A stretch of DNA of 64,000 nucleotides, from the NCBI RefSeq assembly GCF_021502655.1, contig NZ_JAKFFT010000001.1, positions 1 through 64,000 of the forward strand, given 5' to 3'. This document shows, piece by piece, positions 33,106 through 42,700 of this stretch. The stretch comes from Dyadobacter sp. CY347. Lineage in GTDB: Bacteria; Bacteroidota; Bacteroidia; Cytophagales; Spirosomataceae. A program made the position numbers and the translations under genes. The notes beneath the pieces are model-generated. The model was not told the DNA's origin and ran no database searches. It saw only the letters and a program-made list of their open reading frames with translations. The stretch's first letter is position 1. Each line of letters starts with the position of its first letter.

Positions 33106-34752
33106 ATGTCACAACAAACATTCTCACTTCCTTATAAGCATCCATTTACTGCGGATAACAAATACAAAAAATCAGTTGTTTATTTCTCAATGGAGTTTGC
33201 CGTAGATCAGGCGCTGAAAATTTACTCAGGAGGTCTCGGGTTTCTGGCTGGCTCGCATATGCGCAGCGTACATGCATTGAAGCAGAACCTGATAGGCGTG
33301 GGTATGCTCTGGAAATATGGTTATTACGATCAGGGCAGGAAAAAGGACGGCAGTATGCAGCCGGAATTTCACGAGAAAATGTATTCATTTCTTGTTGATA
33401 CCAAAATCCGGTTTCAGATTCCCGTCATGGGCAAAGATGTCTGGATAGCAGCCTATTATCTGCCGCCGGACGTTTTCCAATCTGCACCATTATTCCTGCT
33501 GACTACTGATACAGACGGCAATGACGATGAGACGCGGGCGATAAGCTATTCGTTGTACGATGCAGATGTGACATATAAAGTGGCGCAGTGTATGGTGCTC
33601 GGGATTGGCGGCGCTCGTCTTTTAGAGGAATTGAGTTACGAACCTGAGGTGTATCATTATAATGAGGCGCACGCCGTTTCGGGTATTTTTCATTTGTTCA
33701 AAAAACTGAAAAAAGTTGCTGAGGTGAAGAAGCGCGTTGTTTTTACCACGCACACACCTGAGGAAGCGGGAAATGAAAAACACGACATTCACTTTCTGGA
33801 TAAACTGGGTTTTTTCTCCGGGCTGGACCTGGACACTGTCCGCAAGATCAGTAACATTAAAGGCGACACTTTCAACCATTCGCTGGCAGCATTGAGCCTG
33901 AGCAGAAAAGCCAATGGCGTTTCAAAGCTTCACGGAGAAGTATCCCGGAATATGTGGAAATCGCACAAGAACATTGCCGAGATCGACCACATTACCAATG
34001 CGCAGAATAATACTTATTGGGTTGATAGTGAACTCGAAAGCGCACGGATAGCAAAAGATTCTGAAAGAATTTCTGCCCGTAAAAAGGAGCTGAAAAAGAT
34101 TTTGTTCAAAACTGTTGCTGACCAATGCGGCAAAATATTTGATCCTAATGTGCTGACCATTGTCTGGGCTCGCAGATTTGCTGCGTATAAAAGGCCGGAT
34201 ATGCTCATTTGGGACCTTAAGCGCTTTCAAAAACTGATGGAAAACAAGGAACAACCGATCCAGGTGATCTGGGCAGGAAAGCCTTACCCAAAGGACGAAG
34301 GCGCTATTGACACTTTTAATAAGCTGTTTTATTCAAGCCACCATTTTTCCAATATGGCAGTGCTTACAGGTTACGAATTGGCACTTTCCAAATTACTGAA
34401 AGATGGTTCGGACGTTTGGCTTAACACGCCGGTTGTGACCCGTGAAGCATCAGGAACCAGTGGCATGACAGCGGCAATGAATGCTTCGCTCAATCTGTCA
34501 ACATTCGACGGTTGGATTTGTGAATTCTCGAAGGATGGGGAGAACTCGTTTTTGCTTCCCGTTGCGGAAGGCGATGATATTAATAAGCAGGATTGCGATA
34601 ATCTCATGCAAAAGCTGGAAACCTCTGTCATTCCAACCTACTACGCCAACCACAAAAAATGGCAGGAAATGGTCCTCAACAGCATGAACGACGTCAACGT
34701 ATTTTTCAACTCCGACCGTATGGCGCGGGAGTATTATGAAAAGCTTTATTAA
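33106..34752 (+). CDS. Alpha-glucan phosphorylase-family protein lacking the PLP lysine
   Basis: 548 aa, GT35-like short alpha-glucan phosphorylase type (VVYFSMEFAVDQALKIYSGGLGFLAGSH near the N-terminus, PEVYHYNEAHAV, FTTHTPEEAGNEKHD, VWARRFAAYKRPD). In active phosphorylases the PLP Schiff base is formed by the lysine of G-T-x-x-M-K. Here the matching segment reads EASGTSGMTAAMN, with threonine T455 (codon ACA, 34468-34470) in that place. It therefore may not be a PLP-dependent phosphorylase but a retaining glucosyltransferase-like relative in glycogen metabolism. The start was chosen at the ATG at 33106, because the earlier ATG at 33073 lies in a hairpin loop. Confidence 0.85.
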   Translation: MSQQTFSLPYKHPFTADNKYKKSVVYFSMEFAVDQALKIYSGGLGFLAGSHMRSVHALKQNLIGVGMLWKYGYYDQGRKKDGSMQPEFHEKMYSFLVDTKIRFQIPVMGKDVWIAAYYLPPDVFQSAPLFLLTTDTDGNDDETRAISYSLYDADVTYKVAQCMVLGIGGARLLEELSYEPEVYHYNEAHAVSGIFHLFKKLKKVAEVKKRVVFTTHTPEEAGNEKHDIHFLDKLGFFSGLDLDTVRKISNIKGDTFNHSLAALSLSRKANGVSKLHGEVSRNMWKSHKNIAEIDHITNAQNNTYWVDSELESARIAKDSERISARKKELKKILFKTVADQCGKIFDPNVLTIVWARRFAAYKRPDMLIWDLKRFQKLMENKEQPIQVIWAGKPYPKDEGAIDTFNKLFYSSHHFSNMAVLTGYELALSKLLKDGSDVWLNTPVVTREASGTSGMTAAMNASLNLSTFDGWICEFSKDGENSFLLPVAEGDDINKQDCDNLMQKLETSVIPTYYANHKKWQEMVLNSMNDVNVFFNSDRMAREYYEKLY

Positions 34753-34829
34753 ACGGGCGTTTTGGGAAATCTTAGGGTTTTATTAAGCGTTATAGAATTG
34801 GTAAATTGCTGCCTTTAAACTTACTCATC

Positions 34830-35429
34830 ATGGATACATCACTGATCACAATGCCCGTGACCTTCAAAGTGGGGGACATCATGAGCGAAGATGAGTTCTT
34901 CAGGTTCTGCCAGATGAACGATATGCTGAACTTGGAGCGGGACAAACATGGCAATATCATTTTTATGTCACCGACTGGCAGCTTTACCGGAAAGTTTAAT
35001 TTACGCATAGCAACCAAACTTCTCAACTGGCTTGATAGCAATAAGATTGCAGGTGAATTATTTGATTCTTCAACGGGCTTTACGCTTCCCAATGGCGCAG
35101 TAAGATCCCCGGATTTATCCTGGGTTCCGAAGGAAAAATGGGATGCATTATCGCAGAAGGAACAGGAGAAATTCGCACCCGTTTGCCCAGAATTTATTAT
35201 TGAAATTCGTTCGCAATCTAATAGCTTGAAATATCTGCAAGATAAAATGCAGGAATATATGGAAAATGGGTGTCGGCTGGCTTGGCTGATTGATCGATAT
35301 AAAATGCAGGTGCTTATTTATAGTCAAGGCAGGGAGATGCAAAAAATCAAAAGCCTGGACATTCAGCTTTCAGGGGACCCTGTCCTTCCTGGTTTCGTTC
35401 TAGATCTTGCTGCGATTGACAAATCCTGA
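34830..35429 (+). CDS. Uma2 family (DUF820) putative endonuclease
   Basis: 199 aa, PD-(D/E)xK-fold Uma2 family, abundant in Cyanobacteria and Cytophagales. The core has FTLPNGAVRSPDLSWVPKEKWD, then CPEFIIEIRSQSNSLKYLQDKM and YMENGCRLAWLID; the D, E and downstream Lys/Gln form the likely nuclease site. The biological role of the family is unclear, although a restriction-like or transposon-linked function has been proposed. The ATG at 34830 was preferred over a TTG at 34806. It converges on the SDR gene with a 3-bp gap and no hairpin. Confidence 0.85.
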   Translation: MDTSLITMPVTFKVGDIMSEDEFFRFCQMNDMLNLERDKHGNIIFMSPTGSFTGKFNLRIATKLLNWLDSNKIAGELFDSSTGFTLPNGAVRSPDLSWVPKEKWDALSQKEQEKFAPVCPEFIIEIRSQSNSLKYLQDKMQEYMENGCRLAWLIDRYKMQVLIYSQGREMQKIKSLDIQLSGDPVLPGFVLDLAAIDKS

Positions 35430-35432
35430 GCA

Positions 35433-36341
35433 TTAGCCACCAATCTGCTTTGCCAGTAACGCAATTCCTTCCCGAAATGTGTGCGGTTTGTAGCCCAGCA
35501 CGTTTCGGGATTTTTGTAGGTCAAAACCAGTTCGTGGGGGGCGGCGCGCTGGTTGGGTGAATGATGACGCGTCGGTAGGTGAAATGAGTGATTTGTCCAG
35601 CGAAAAGTAATCGGCCGCCATCATGGCCATTTCATAAGGAGTGAGAAAGTCTTCTCCGGAAATGTGAAAAACGCCTTCCGCGCGTTGATCGGCGATTAAA
35701 TAGCATCCCATTGCAAGATCTTCGGCTAATGTAGGCGTCCGGAACTGATCGGTGACGACCTTGATTGCCTTGCCTTCTTCCAGTGATTTTTTAACCCAAA
35801 GAATAATGTTGCTCCGGCTCATGTCGTGGGCTATGCCGTAAACCAGCACAGTCCGGGCAATGGCCCATTGAATGTCGGAATGCATGACGGCTTTCTCCGC
35901 AGCATATTTACTCCAACCATAAAAACTGATCGGATTAGGCTCATCTTCCTCTTTATATGGCCCGGAAGTTCCGTCGAAAATGAAGTCTGTGGAAACGTGT
36001 TCGAGGAAAATATTGTGCTTTTTACAGGCTTCGATCAGGATTTCAACGGCCGTCACATTCAGTTTCCAGCAAGCGTCTTTCTCCATTTCGCATTGATCCA
36101 CATTCGTCATGGCGGCTGTGTGGATAATGACCTGCGGTTTTACCTGCGAAAGCACGCCATCCACCTGCACAGCATCGGTAACATCCATTTCCAGAAAGTG
36201 ATAACCTTCCAAAACGTTTAACCGGTTTTCACCTTTTGCAGTGGCGAATGTTTCGTATTGGTCATTCCTAGCCAGCAACTCCACCAGTTTTTGCCCGAGC
36301 AGGCCATTTGAGCCGGTGATCAGTATTCGTTTTTTATGCAT
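35433..36341 (-). CDS. RmlD-like NAD(P)-dependent sugar-nucleotide reductase (SDR)
   Basis: 302 aa extended SDR. Rossmann motif ILITGSNGLLGQKLVELL at 5-22, ISFYGWSKYAAEKAV with the catalytic Y-x3-K, and VSTDFIFDGTSGPY typical of dTDP-4-dehydrorhamnose reductases. No rml cluster surrounds it. Its start shares a base with the stop of the cyclophilin gene (TAATG at 36341), so translation is likely coupled. Substrate unknown. Confidence 0.88.
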   Translation of the reverse strand: MHKKRILITGSNGLLGQKLVELLARNDQYETFATAKGENRLNVLEGYHFLEMDVTDAVQVDGVLSQVKPQVIIHTAAMTNVDQCEMEKDACWKLNVTAVEILIEACKKHNIFLEHVSTDFIFDGTSGPYKEEDEPNPISFYGWSKYAAEKAVMHSDIQWAIARTVLVYGIAHDMSRSNIILWVKKSLEEGKAIKVVTDQFRTPTLAEDLAMGCYLIADQRAEGVFHISGEDFLTPYEMAMMAADYFSLDKSLISPTDASSFTQPARRPPRTGFDLQKSRNVLGYKPHTFREGIALLAKQIGG

Positions 36342-37048
36342 TAAGCTTCGTATTGCCAGCCGTATTTCTTCGTAATCTTTTTCTTCTTCATCTTTTTGAC
36401 AGACATGTTCATGGAAACATTTTTCTCCGGTCTGTCACGTTCATCTTTTTCCACAGCACCAATCTTATCAATCACATCCATGCCATCGATCACCTGGCCA
36501 AAAACCGTGTAGGAGCCGTCCAAATGCGGTGTTCCGCCGATTTCCTCATAAACTTTTCGTTGAGAATCGGTTAGCTTTCTGGCTGCGCGGGCAGCCTGCT
36601 TGTTCAAGTCATTTTTGCTCCATTTCCGGCCCTGCACAATGTAAAACTGACATCCGCTGGATTCCTTGGCTGGATTATTGTCGCGGGCTGCAGCTAATGC
36701 GCCTTTCTGGTGGAACAGTTTGGGGCTGAATTCGGCAGGGATTTTGTAGCCATTATCACCTTTTCCAAGCAAATCCTCCGGCTTTGCATTCCTTGAATTC
36801 GGATCGCCACCCTGGATCATGAAATCATCTATGACGCGGTGGAAAAGCAAACCGTCGTAAAATTTATCTTTGGTCAGTTTAAGGAAATTGGCTTTGTGTT
36901 TGGGTGTTTCGTCGAATAGGATCACCCTGATGGTCCCCAGATCCGTTTTGATCGTTACAACATCATCTTTTTTTGAGCTCTTTTGGGCAAAAACACCCAC
37001 AGAAAACAGGCATAGGATTGCCAGAACTAATGATTTTTTGGTTTTCAT
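36341..37048 (-). CDS. Exported cyclophilin-type peptidylprolyl isomerase
   Basis: 235 aa. Signal peptide to about residue 21 (SVGVFAQ). Cyclophilin domain: FYDGLLFHRVIDDFMIQGGDPNS and ESSGCQFYIVQG, with the catalytic arginine in FHRV. An insert (about 150-185, NKQAARAARKLTDSQRKVYEEIG) and a lysine-rich C-terminus (KKMKKKKITKK) are additions common in Bacteroidota. Predicted periplasmic folding catalyst. It is the middle gene of a three-gene operon, 5 bp after the lipoprotein gene and coupled to the SDR. Confidence 0.92.
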   Translation of the reverse strand: MKTKKSLVLAILCLFSVGVFAQKSSKKDDVVTIKTDLGTIRVILFDETPKHKANFLKLTKDKFYDGLLFHRVIDDFMIQGGDPNSRNAKPEDLLGKGDNGYKIPAEFSPKLFHQKGALAAARDNNPAKESSGCQFYIVQGRKWSKNDLNKQAARAARKLTDSQRKVYEEIGGTPHLDGSYTVFGQVIDGMDVIDKIGAVEKDERDRPEKNVSMNMSVKKMKKKKITKKYGWQYEA

Positions 37049-37053
37049 AAATT

Positions 37054-37665
37054 TTATTTTGCCGCGAGTACATTTTTATCGGTTGGGACAAACTGGAATT
37101 TCAATCCATAATCCTTTCCCTTTGAAACATCTTCCATATTAACCCGAACCGACTTTTTGTTCCAGGTAACCTTATTAGGTTCTTCCTTAGGTGCGTCATA
37201 ATCCTTCGTGAAGTAATTTTTTCCAGCGTTCCAGAGCTGTTTTGTGGCTTCCGGACTGTTTAAATAAACATCGACGGTGATCCTGTTCACCTTTTTGTCG
37301 GGCGTTAAAAAATATTGGATATCAATGGTTTCCAGCTGCGGAGTCTCATCCGTGTATCCCAAATGATCTGCCGTTTCTTCAAACATTTCAAAATTTTCCG
37401 AAGCCTTCACCTTGCTGATCGGGTCGCCGAAAGAAATGCCCCGGAGAATGGCGCCTTCTGCTTTTTCAGTCCCCAAGATCGTTTGCAGCAATGCAGACTG
37501 GTCACTATTGAGGTCATTCTCAGCGGGCGCTTCAACCTTTACGGTATCGGTAGCCGCTTCGGATTTTTCGTTTGTTTTGGTATCACATCCTGAGATTGCC
37601 AGTGTAAAAATGACAGCAGCAAAACCGGTTTTGAAACTTTTCATGCGTGTAGAGGTTTTTTTCAT
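37054..37665 (-). CDS. Unknown lipoprotein
   Basis: 203 aa. Signal with lipobox LAISGC; the mature part begins DTKTNEKSEAATD (disordered, acidic), followed by a globular domain (about 65-200) with ILRGISFGDPISKVKASE and QYFLTPDKKVNRITVDVYLN. No family recognised. A second ATG at 37644 (MKSFKTG) is an equally plausible start. First gene of the operon with the cyclophilin and SDR. Confidence 0.75.
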   Translation of the reverse strand: MKKTSTRMKSFKTGFAAVIFTLAISGCDTKTNEKSEAATDTVKVEAPAENDLNSDQSALLQTILGTEKAEGAILRGISFGDPISKVKASENFEMFEETADHLGYTDETPQLETIDIQYFLTPDKKVNRITVDVYLNSPEATKQLWNAGKNYFTKDYDAPKEEPNKVTWNKKSVRVNMEDVSKGKDYGLKFQFVPTDKNVLAAK

Positions 37666-37762
37666 TCAGTTTAGTATAAGTGTTACAATAGTCGTGCCTT
37701 CATTTTCAAAAAGGGCTTTTAATGGTGCAATGTAGCCATATTTGACAATTTTGAAAACGATT

Positions 37763-39187
37763 TCAAAATTCGCGGGAGACGTTAAAAAAGAATCGCCGCT
37801 CGCCTTTTCCGTTTAGCGTAAGGTTGAACCGCGCCAATATATTGTAAAAAGTAACAATATCCAGCCCCGCGCCGGCGCCGTAAAGCATAGAGTTTCCCAG
37901 CCTCGTGTTACTGAACTCCGGATAACTGTTTTTGACATAGCCAGCGTCTGCAAACGTATTGATGTAAGCGGCAAGTGGAATTGTATTGAATTGCTTGACC
38001 GGGATAAAGGAGAAATGTTTCTGGAATGAAAAGAGCTTGTATTTCAATTCATTTTTAAGCAATGCATAGTCCTGTCCGTCAACCACATAAAGCTCGTACC
38101 CGCGCACGAGGTCATTCCGGTAACCTAACCCGATCGTTTGCAGATAAGGCTGTCGTTTTGGCAAAGAAACCCTTCCCCGTACGCCCGTGTTGAAATACCA
38201 CCTTTTGGAAATCGGAATGTATTTGCGGTAGGAGCCGTAAAAATAGGTCATATTAACATCGTCCGTCGGTAAAAGGCCCATCTTTGAAATCTGTAACCCT
38301 AGCGTTTGCCCCCGCAATGCATATTGAACATTATCACGCTTATCATAACTGAATGAATACGTTAGCTGGAAATAACGCTGGATTCTCCGACCATTCAACA
38401 GATAATTGGGATTCAACGTGGCAATCGTGTCCGAAATTTTGCTGTAACTCCAACGAAGGTCCGCCGTATGGAATGTGTAATATTTATTCCGGCGGCTGAT
38501 GCTCACATAAGAATAAAATCTTTCACGGTTAATGTCCTCACTATTAAAGTATTGCAGCTTATCGCGCCATGTTCTGAAAGCGGTTGTTTTGTTTATAGAA
38601 TAAGAAGAGCCCAGCGTAATACCGGTTTTTTGCGCTTTATCAATGTAGGGCAAAGTATAAGCAACCTCGAATTTTGGAATAAAACCAAACTCAGCCAGAA
38701 AACGCAGCTTATCCGCGCGGCCGGTCACATTGCCGTAACTCATGTATACGCCGTAAGTCGTTCGCGACAGATCGCGTTTCCGTTCGTACCACCATTCGTT
38801 GAAATTGCGGTCTGCAAGCTGGAAAACGGGAACAATGATGAGATACCAACGCTCTTTCACCACAATCCTGATGTCGGTCCGGGTAGAATCCGGATTGCTT
38901 TTCGGGATCAGGTCAACGGTGATAAATAAGTTGGTATTGACAATTTTCCTGCGATCGATTTCCAGCGTTTCTGCGAGCAATGCAGCGCTTAGTGTATCAC
39001 CCGTTTTTACAGCCATTTCGCGCAGGATAATGCTGGCCCTGGTGCGGTGATTTCCTTCAAGCAGCATGTCGCCCACAACAATTGTCCCGGCAGTGTCGGT
39101 TTCAACGGTTTGCGCGTAAGCGGTTTGGATCAAAAGGATTACAAATAGCGGAAAGTATATGTTCTTATAGTGTCTTTTCAGGTTCAT
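37763..39187 (-). CDS. Outer membrane protein with POTRA and D15/BamA-type barrel
   Basis: 474 aa. Signal peptide ending TAYAQ (residue 26). One POTRA-like domain at about 35-110 (IVVGDMLLEGNHRTRASIILREM, then LEIDRRKIVNTNLFITVDL), then strands of a beta-barrel with aromatic girdles, closing with the FFFNVSREF terminal signature (C-terminal Phe). Too short for BamA; closer to single-POTRA BamA/TamA-superfamily proteins of Bacteroidota. It may insert or export outer-membrane components. Transcribed alone, 97 bp upstream of the lipoprotein gene. Confidence 0.85.
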   Translation of the reverse strand: MNLKRHYKNIYFPLFVILLIQTAYAQTVETDTAGTIVVGDMLLEGNHRTRASIILREMAVKTGDTLSAALLAETLEIDRRKIVNTNLFITVDLIPKSNPDSTRTDIRIVVKERWYLIIVPVFQLADRNFNEWWYERKRDLSRTTYGVYMSYGNVTGRADKLRFLAEFGFIPKFEVAYTLPYIDKAQKTGITLGSSYSINKTTAFRTWRDKLQYFNSEDINRERFYSYVSISRRNKYYTFHTADLRWSYSKISDTIATLNPNYLLNGRRIQRYFQLTYSFSYDKRDNVQYALRGQTLGLQISKMGLLPTDDVNMTYFYGSYRKYIPISKRWYFNTGVRGRVSLPKRQPYLQTIGLGYRNDLVRGYELYVVDGQDYALLKNELKYKLFSFQKHFSFIPVKQFNTIPLAAYINTFADAGYVKNSYPEFSNTRLGNSMLYGAGAGLDIVTFYNILARFNLTLNGKGERRFFFNVSREF

Positions 39188-39359
39188 TCGTCACTGCCAG
39201 GTTTCGTCATAGAAACGATACTTCCCTTGAATTTGGTGAATTTTTGGTAAAAATAAGGCTATCTCAATTCACATAACGGTGCATTTAAAAAAACATATAA
39301 TCGTGATAGTCTTTTCATAAACACAGTGAGTATCCTACAAAGACTTAACAGCTATTACT

Positions 39360-39578
39360 ATGTCACTTTCCCGGGCTGAAACTTTGATTAATAAACTGAT
39401 CACTAACAAAATCACCGGGGAAGAACTGTCCGAATTGCTGGAAGGCATCAACAGCGAAAAGGACCAGCAAAAATATTCGGACGCGCTTGAAGTTTACTTC
39501 GACTATCTACTCCGACAAAATCAGCCGAACGGGCAAACTGAGAACGGACATTCTCCGCACGAAACCGATAGTACATAA
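39360..39578 (+). CDS. Small protein resembling the N-terminus of FecR anti-sigma factors
   Basis: 72 aa. The pattern LINKLITNKITGEELSELLEGI...QQKYSDALEVYFDYLL is reminiscent of the short N-terminal anti-sigma helix region of Bacteroidota FecR proteins, which usually sit just upstream of susC genes. The protein ends here with a polar tail (QPNGQTENGHSPHETDST), without the TM helix and FecR domain. It lies 139 bp upstream of susC on the same strand. It is either a stand-alone regulator or a remnant of a sigma/anti-sigma pair. A chance resemblance cannot be ruled out. Confidence 0.55.
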   Translation: MSLSRAETLINKLITNKITGEELSELLEGINSEKDQQKYSDALEVYFDYLLRQNQPNGQTENGHSPHETDST

Positions 39579-39717
39579 TCAAAAATCCCAAGTAATGAAT
39601 CAGAAACCTCCTTTACACTGAATGATCCACGAAAAATGACCCCGAATATTCAAGCCATTTCACGAAGCCTTTCCTCTGTTATCATGACTTATGACAATCA
39701 CCTAAAATTTAAAGATT

Positions 39718-42700
39718 ATGAATTCAATCTCTATCATTAATATGCGGCGCGGGTTTTGGTGTTTGCTCGCCGTGCTGCTTTTTGCCGGAGCGGAAGCTTC
39801 GGTGCTGGCAGCCGAAAAGACTGAAAATGCAAAACAGGGCGAAGCTGTTGCCAGAATCCGGGGAACAGTAACGTCAGCAGTAGACGGTGCAGTTGTTCCG
39901 GGCGTTAATGTGCTTGTAAAAGGCACGCAGGCAGGAACGACAACCGACGCTGCCGGAACATATTCCATTGACGTCACCGGAAATGATGCAGTTCTGGTCT
40001 TTTCCTATATTGGTTTCAATTCCATTGAAGTTCCGGTTCAGGGAAAAAGCGTGATCGACGTTGTTCTTGAAGAGAACGTAGCAACATTGCAGGAAGCGGT
40101 TGTTACGGCGCTTGGTATCAAAAGGGATGCACGTTCGCTGGGATATAATGTGGGCAAAGTCCAAGGCAAGGACATCGCCAATGTAGCGAATGAGAACGTG
40201 CTTACATCACTTTCGGGCCGGGTTTCGGGGGTTTCTATTAACCAAACGAGCGGTATCGGTTCTTCGATCAGCATTGTGATCAGGGGAGCGGCGTCATTGA
40301 AAAACAACCAGCCCTTATTTGTTGTGGATGGCGTGCCGCTGGCCAACAGCCTTGCTAACGTGAGTGAAAAAGGAAGCGGCAACAAAGTCGATTACGGTAA
40401 TGCGATTTCGGACATTAACCCCGACGACATTGAGAGCATGTCGGTTTTGAAAGGACCCAGCGCGGCGGCACTTTATGGTTCCAGGGCTGGTAATGGCGTT
40501 ATTTTGATCACAACCAAATCGGGCAAGAAGGGCAAAGGGCTTGGGGTTTCTTTCTCCACTTCCAATGTATTTGAAAAACCTTACAGATATCTTGATCTGC
40601 ATTATAAATACGCAAATGGCGAGAGGCCTTTCCAGTTAGACGAATCGTCGGCATACTGGGGTGGGTTACCGCTGGATGCTGGTAATAAAGAAGTGCAGTG
40701 GAACAGCCCGCTGGATGCCGACGGCAAACCGATCCCGACTGAGCTGAGATCTTACAAAGACAATATGAAGAACTTCCTGCAAACGGGGATTACTTCTACC
40801 AATAACCTCACTGTTTCAGGTTCTTCTGATAAATCCACTTACCGGGTTTCTTATAATAACATGATCAACCGGGGGCTGATACCAAATTCAGATCTTTACC
40901 GGAACGGACTTTCGCTGGCAGGAACATTTGATATGGCAAAAAATCTGAAACTGAGCACGAATATCAATTTCGTTCGTTCCAGCTCGAACAGCCGTCCGCA
41001 AACTTCCGAACGGGATGGAAACCCGTTGCAGGCCGTTTATTACTCGCCCAGCTACAACATTGAGGACCTGAAAGGCGTCTGGAAGCCAGGTTTGGAAGAA
41101 ATAGAACAGATGACCATAGCAAAAGGCGAAACGGACAATCCCTATTTTCTTGCTAAACATTTAACTAATGCGTATACCCGGGATCGTTTGTACGGCAACA
41201 TTAAACTCGACTGGACGATTGCAGAGGGACTGACCGCTTTCGCGCGTTACTCACACGATATGTATGATGAAGATCGCGAAACCAAAATTCCATGGAGCTA
41301 CAAAAGCATGGCAAAAGGCGGTTACTATCTTGAAAACATCGGCCGGAACGAAAGCAATGCAGATTTTTTGATTACCAAAACGATTAAGGCTGGTGATCTT
41401 GACATCAGCATTTCGGGTGGAGGTAACATTATGCAGCAGCACGGAAACAGCTCTGACCTGGGGGGCAGGGATCTTTCTGTGCCTGGATTGTATAACATTT
41501 CAAACATTCCGGTGGGTAACCGGATCGTTGGAAACGGAAGTTACAAAAAAGCCATTTACAGCTTATATGCTTTAAGTTCTATTGGTTTCAAAGATCAGCT
41601 TTACCTGGATTTGACAGCGCGTAACGACTGGTCAAGCACATTACCCGAAAGCAACCGCTCTTATTTCTATCCATCGGCATCATTGAGCTGGTTGGCGAGC
41701 ACAACGTTTAATATGCCGTCCGCCGTTTCGTTGCTGAAATTCCGTGGAGGCTGGGCGCAGGTGGGTAATGATACTGATCCTTATCAATTGTATCCCAACC
41801 TTGGAACAGGAAACTGGGGCGACCTTGTTACTGCAAATCTGGGCGAAAACTTGCTGAACCCGGCATTACTTCCTGAAATCGCAACCTCAACAGAAGGTGG
41901 TGTTGACCTGAATTTATTCAACAACCGTTTGCGATTTGACATTACTTATTACGACAGGGCCAATACGAACCAGATTTTTAGTGTTCCAATGGCGCCGTCG
42001 ACTGGTTATGCAAGCAAGAACATCAATGCTGGTAAGCTTGTAAGCCGTGGCTGGGAAATTGGTCTGGGCGGAACGCCTATCAGTAACCGTGGCGGATGGA
42101 GCCTGGATTTGAATGCAAATTTCAGCCGTAACCGCGTTACCGTGAAGGAATTGGCACCAAACTTCCCGTATTTTGAACAATGGGGTGAAAACGGAGCCGG
42201 CGCTTACACATTCGTAGGAGAGCAAATTGGAAATATGTACAGCCGCGGGTTTGCTACTGTTCAGGATAAAGATTCTCCTTACTATCGCTGGCCAATTATC
42301 GCCTATGATGGCGAAGGCGGTGATATGGACTGGCAGAGCTTGGGAGGACGCGAGAACAATGTAAAAGTAGGTAACTACAACCCGGATTTCCTCGTTGGTA
42401 TGCAAGCCAATTTGACTTACAAAAGGTTCTCACTGGGATTAAGCTTCGACTGGCGGCAAGGAGGCGAGTTCATGTCATTCACGTATCGCTACGGAGAGTC
42501 TGACTGGAAATCACAACGCCAGATTGACAACTTGATCCCGGGAAGCCAATATAGCCCCGACGAGCTGGTTGCCTTGCTGAAATCAGATCCTGAAAAATAC
42601 ATTATCCCGCAAAACGGCAACTTCCCGAGAGTAGGAGGGCATACGGCTGCAACGGGTGGCTTCGGGCCGGATGGCGACGGAGCATTTATTCCGGGTGTTT

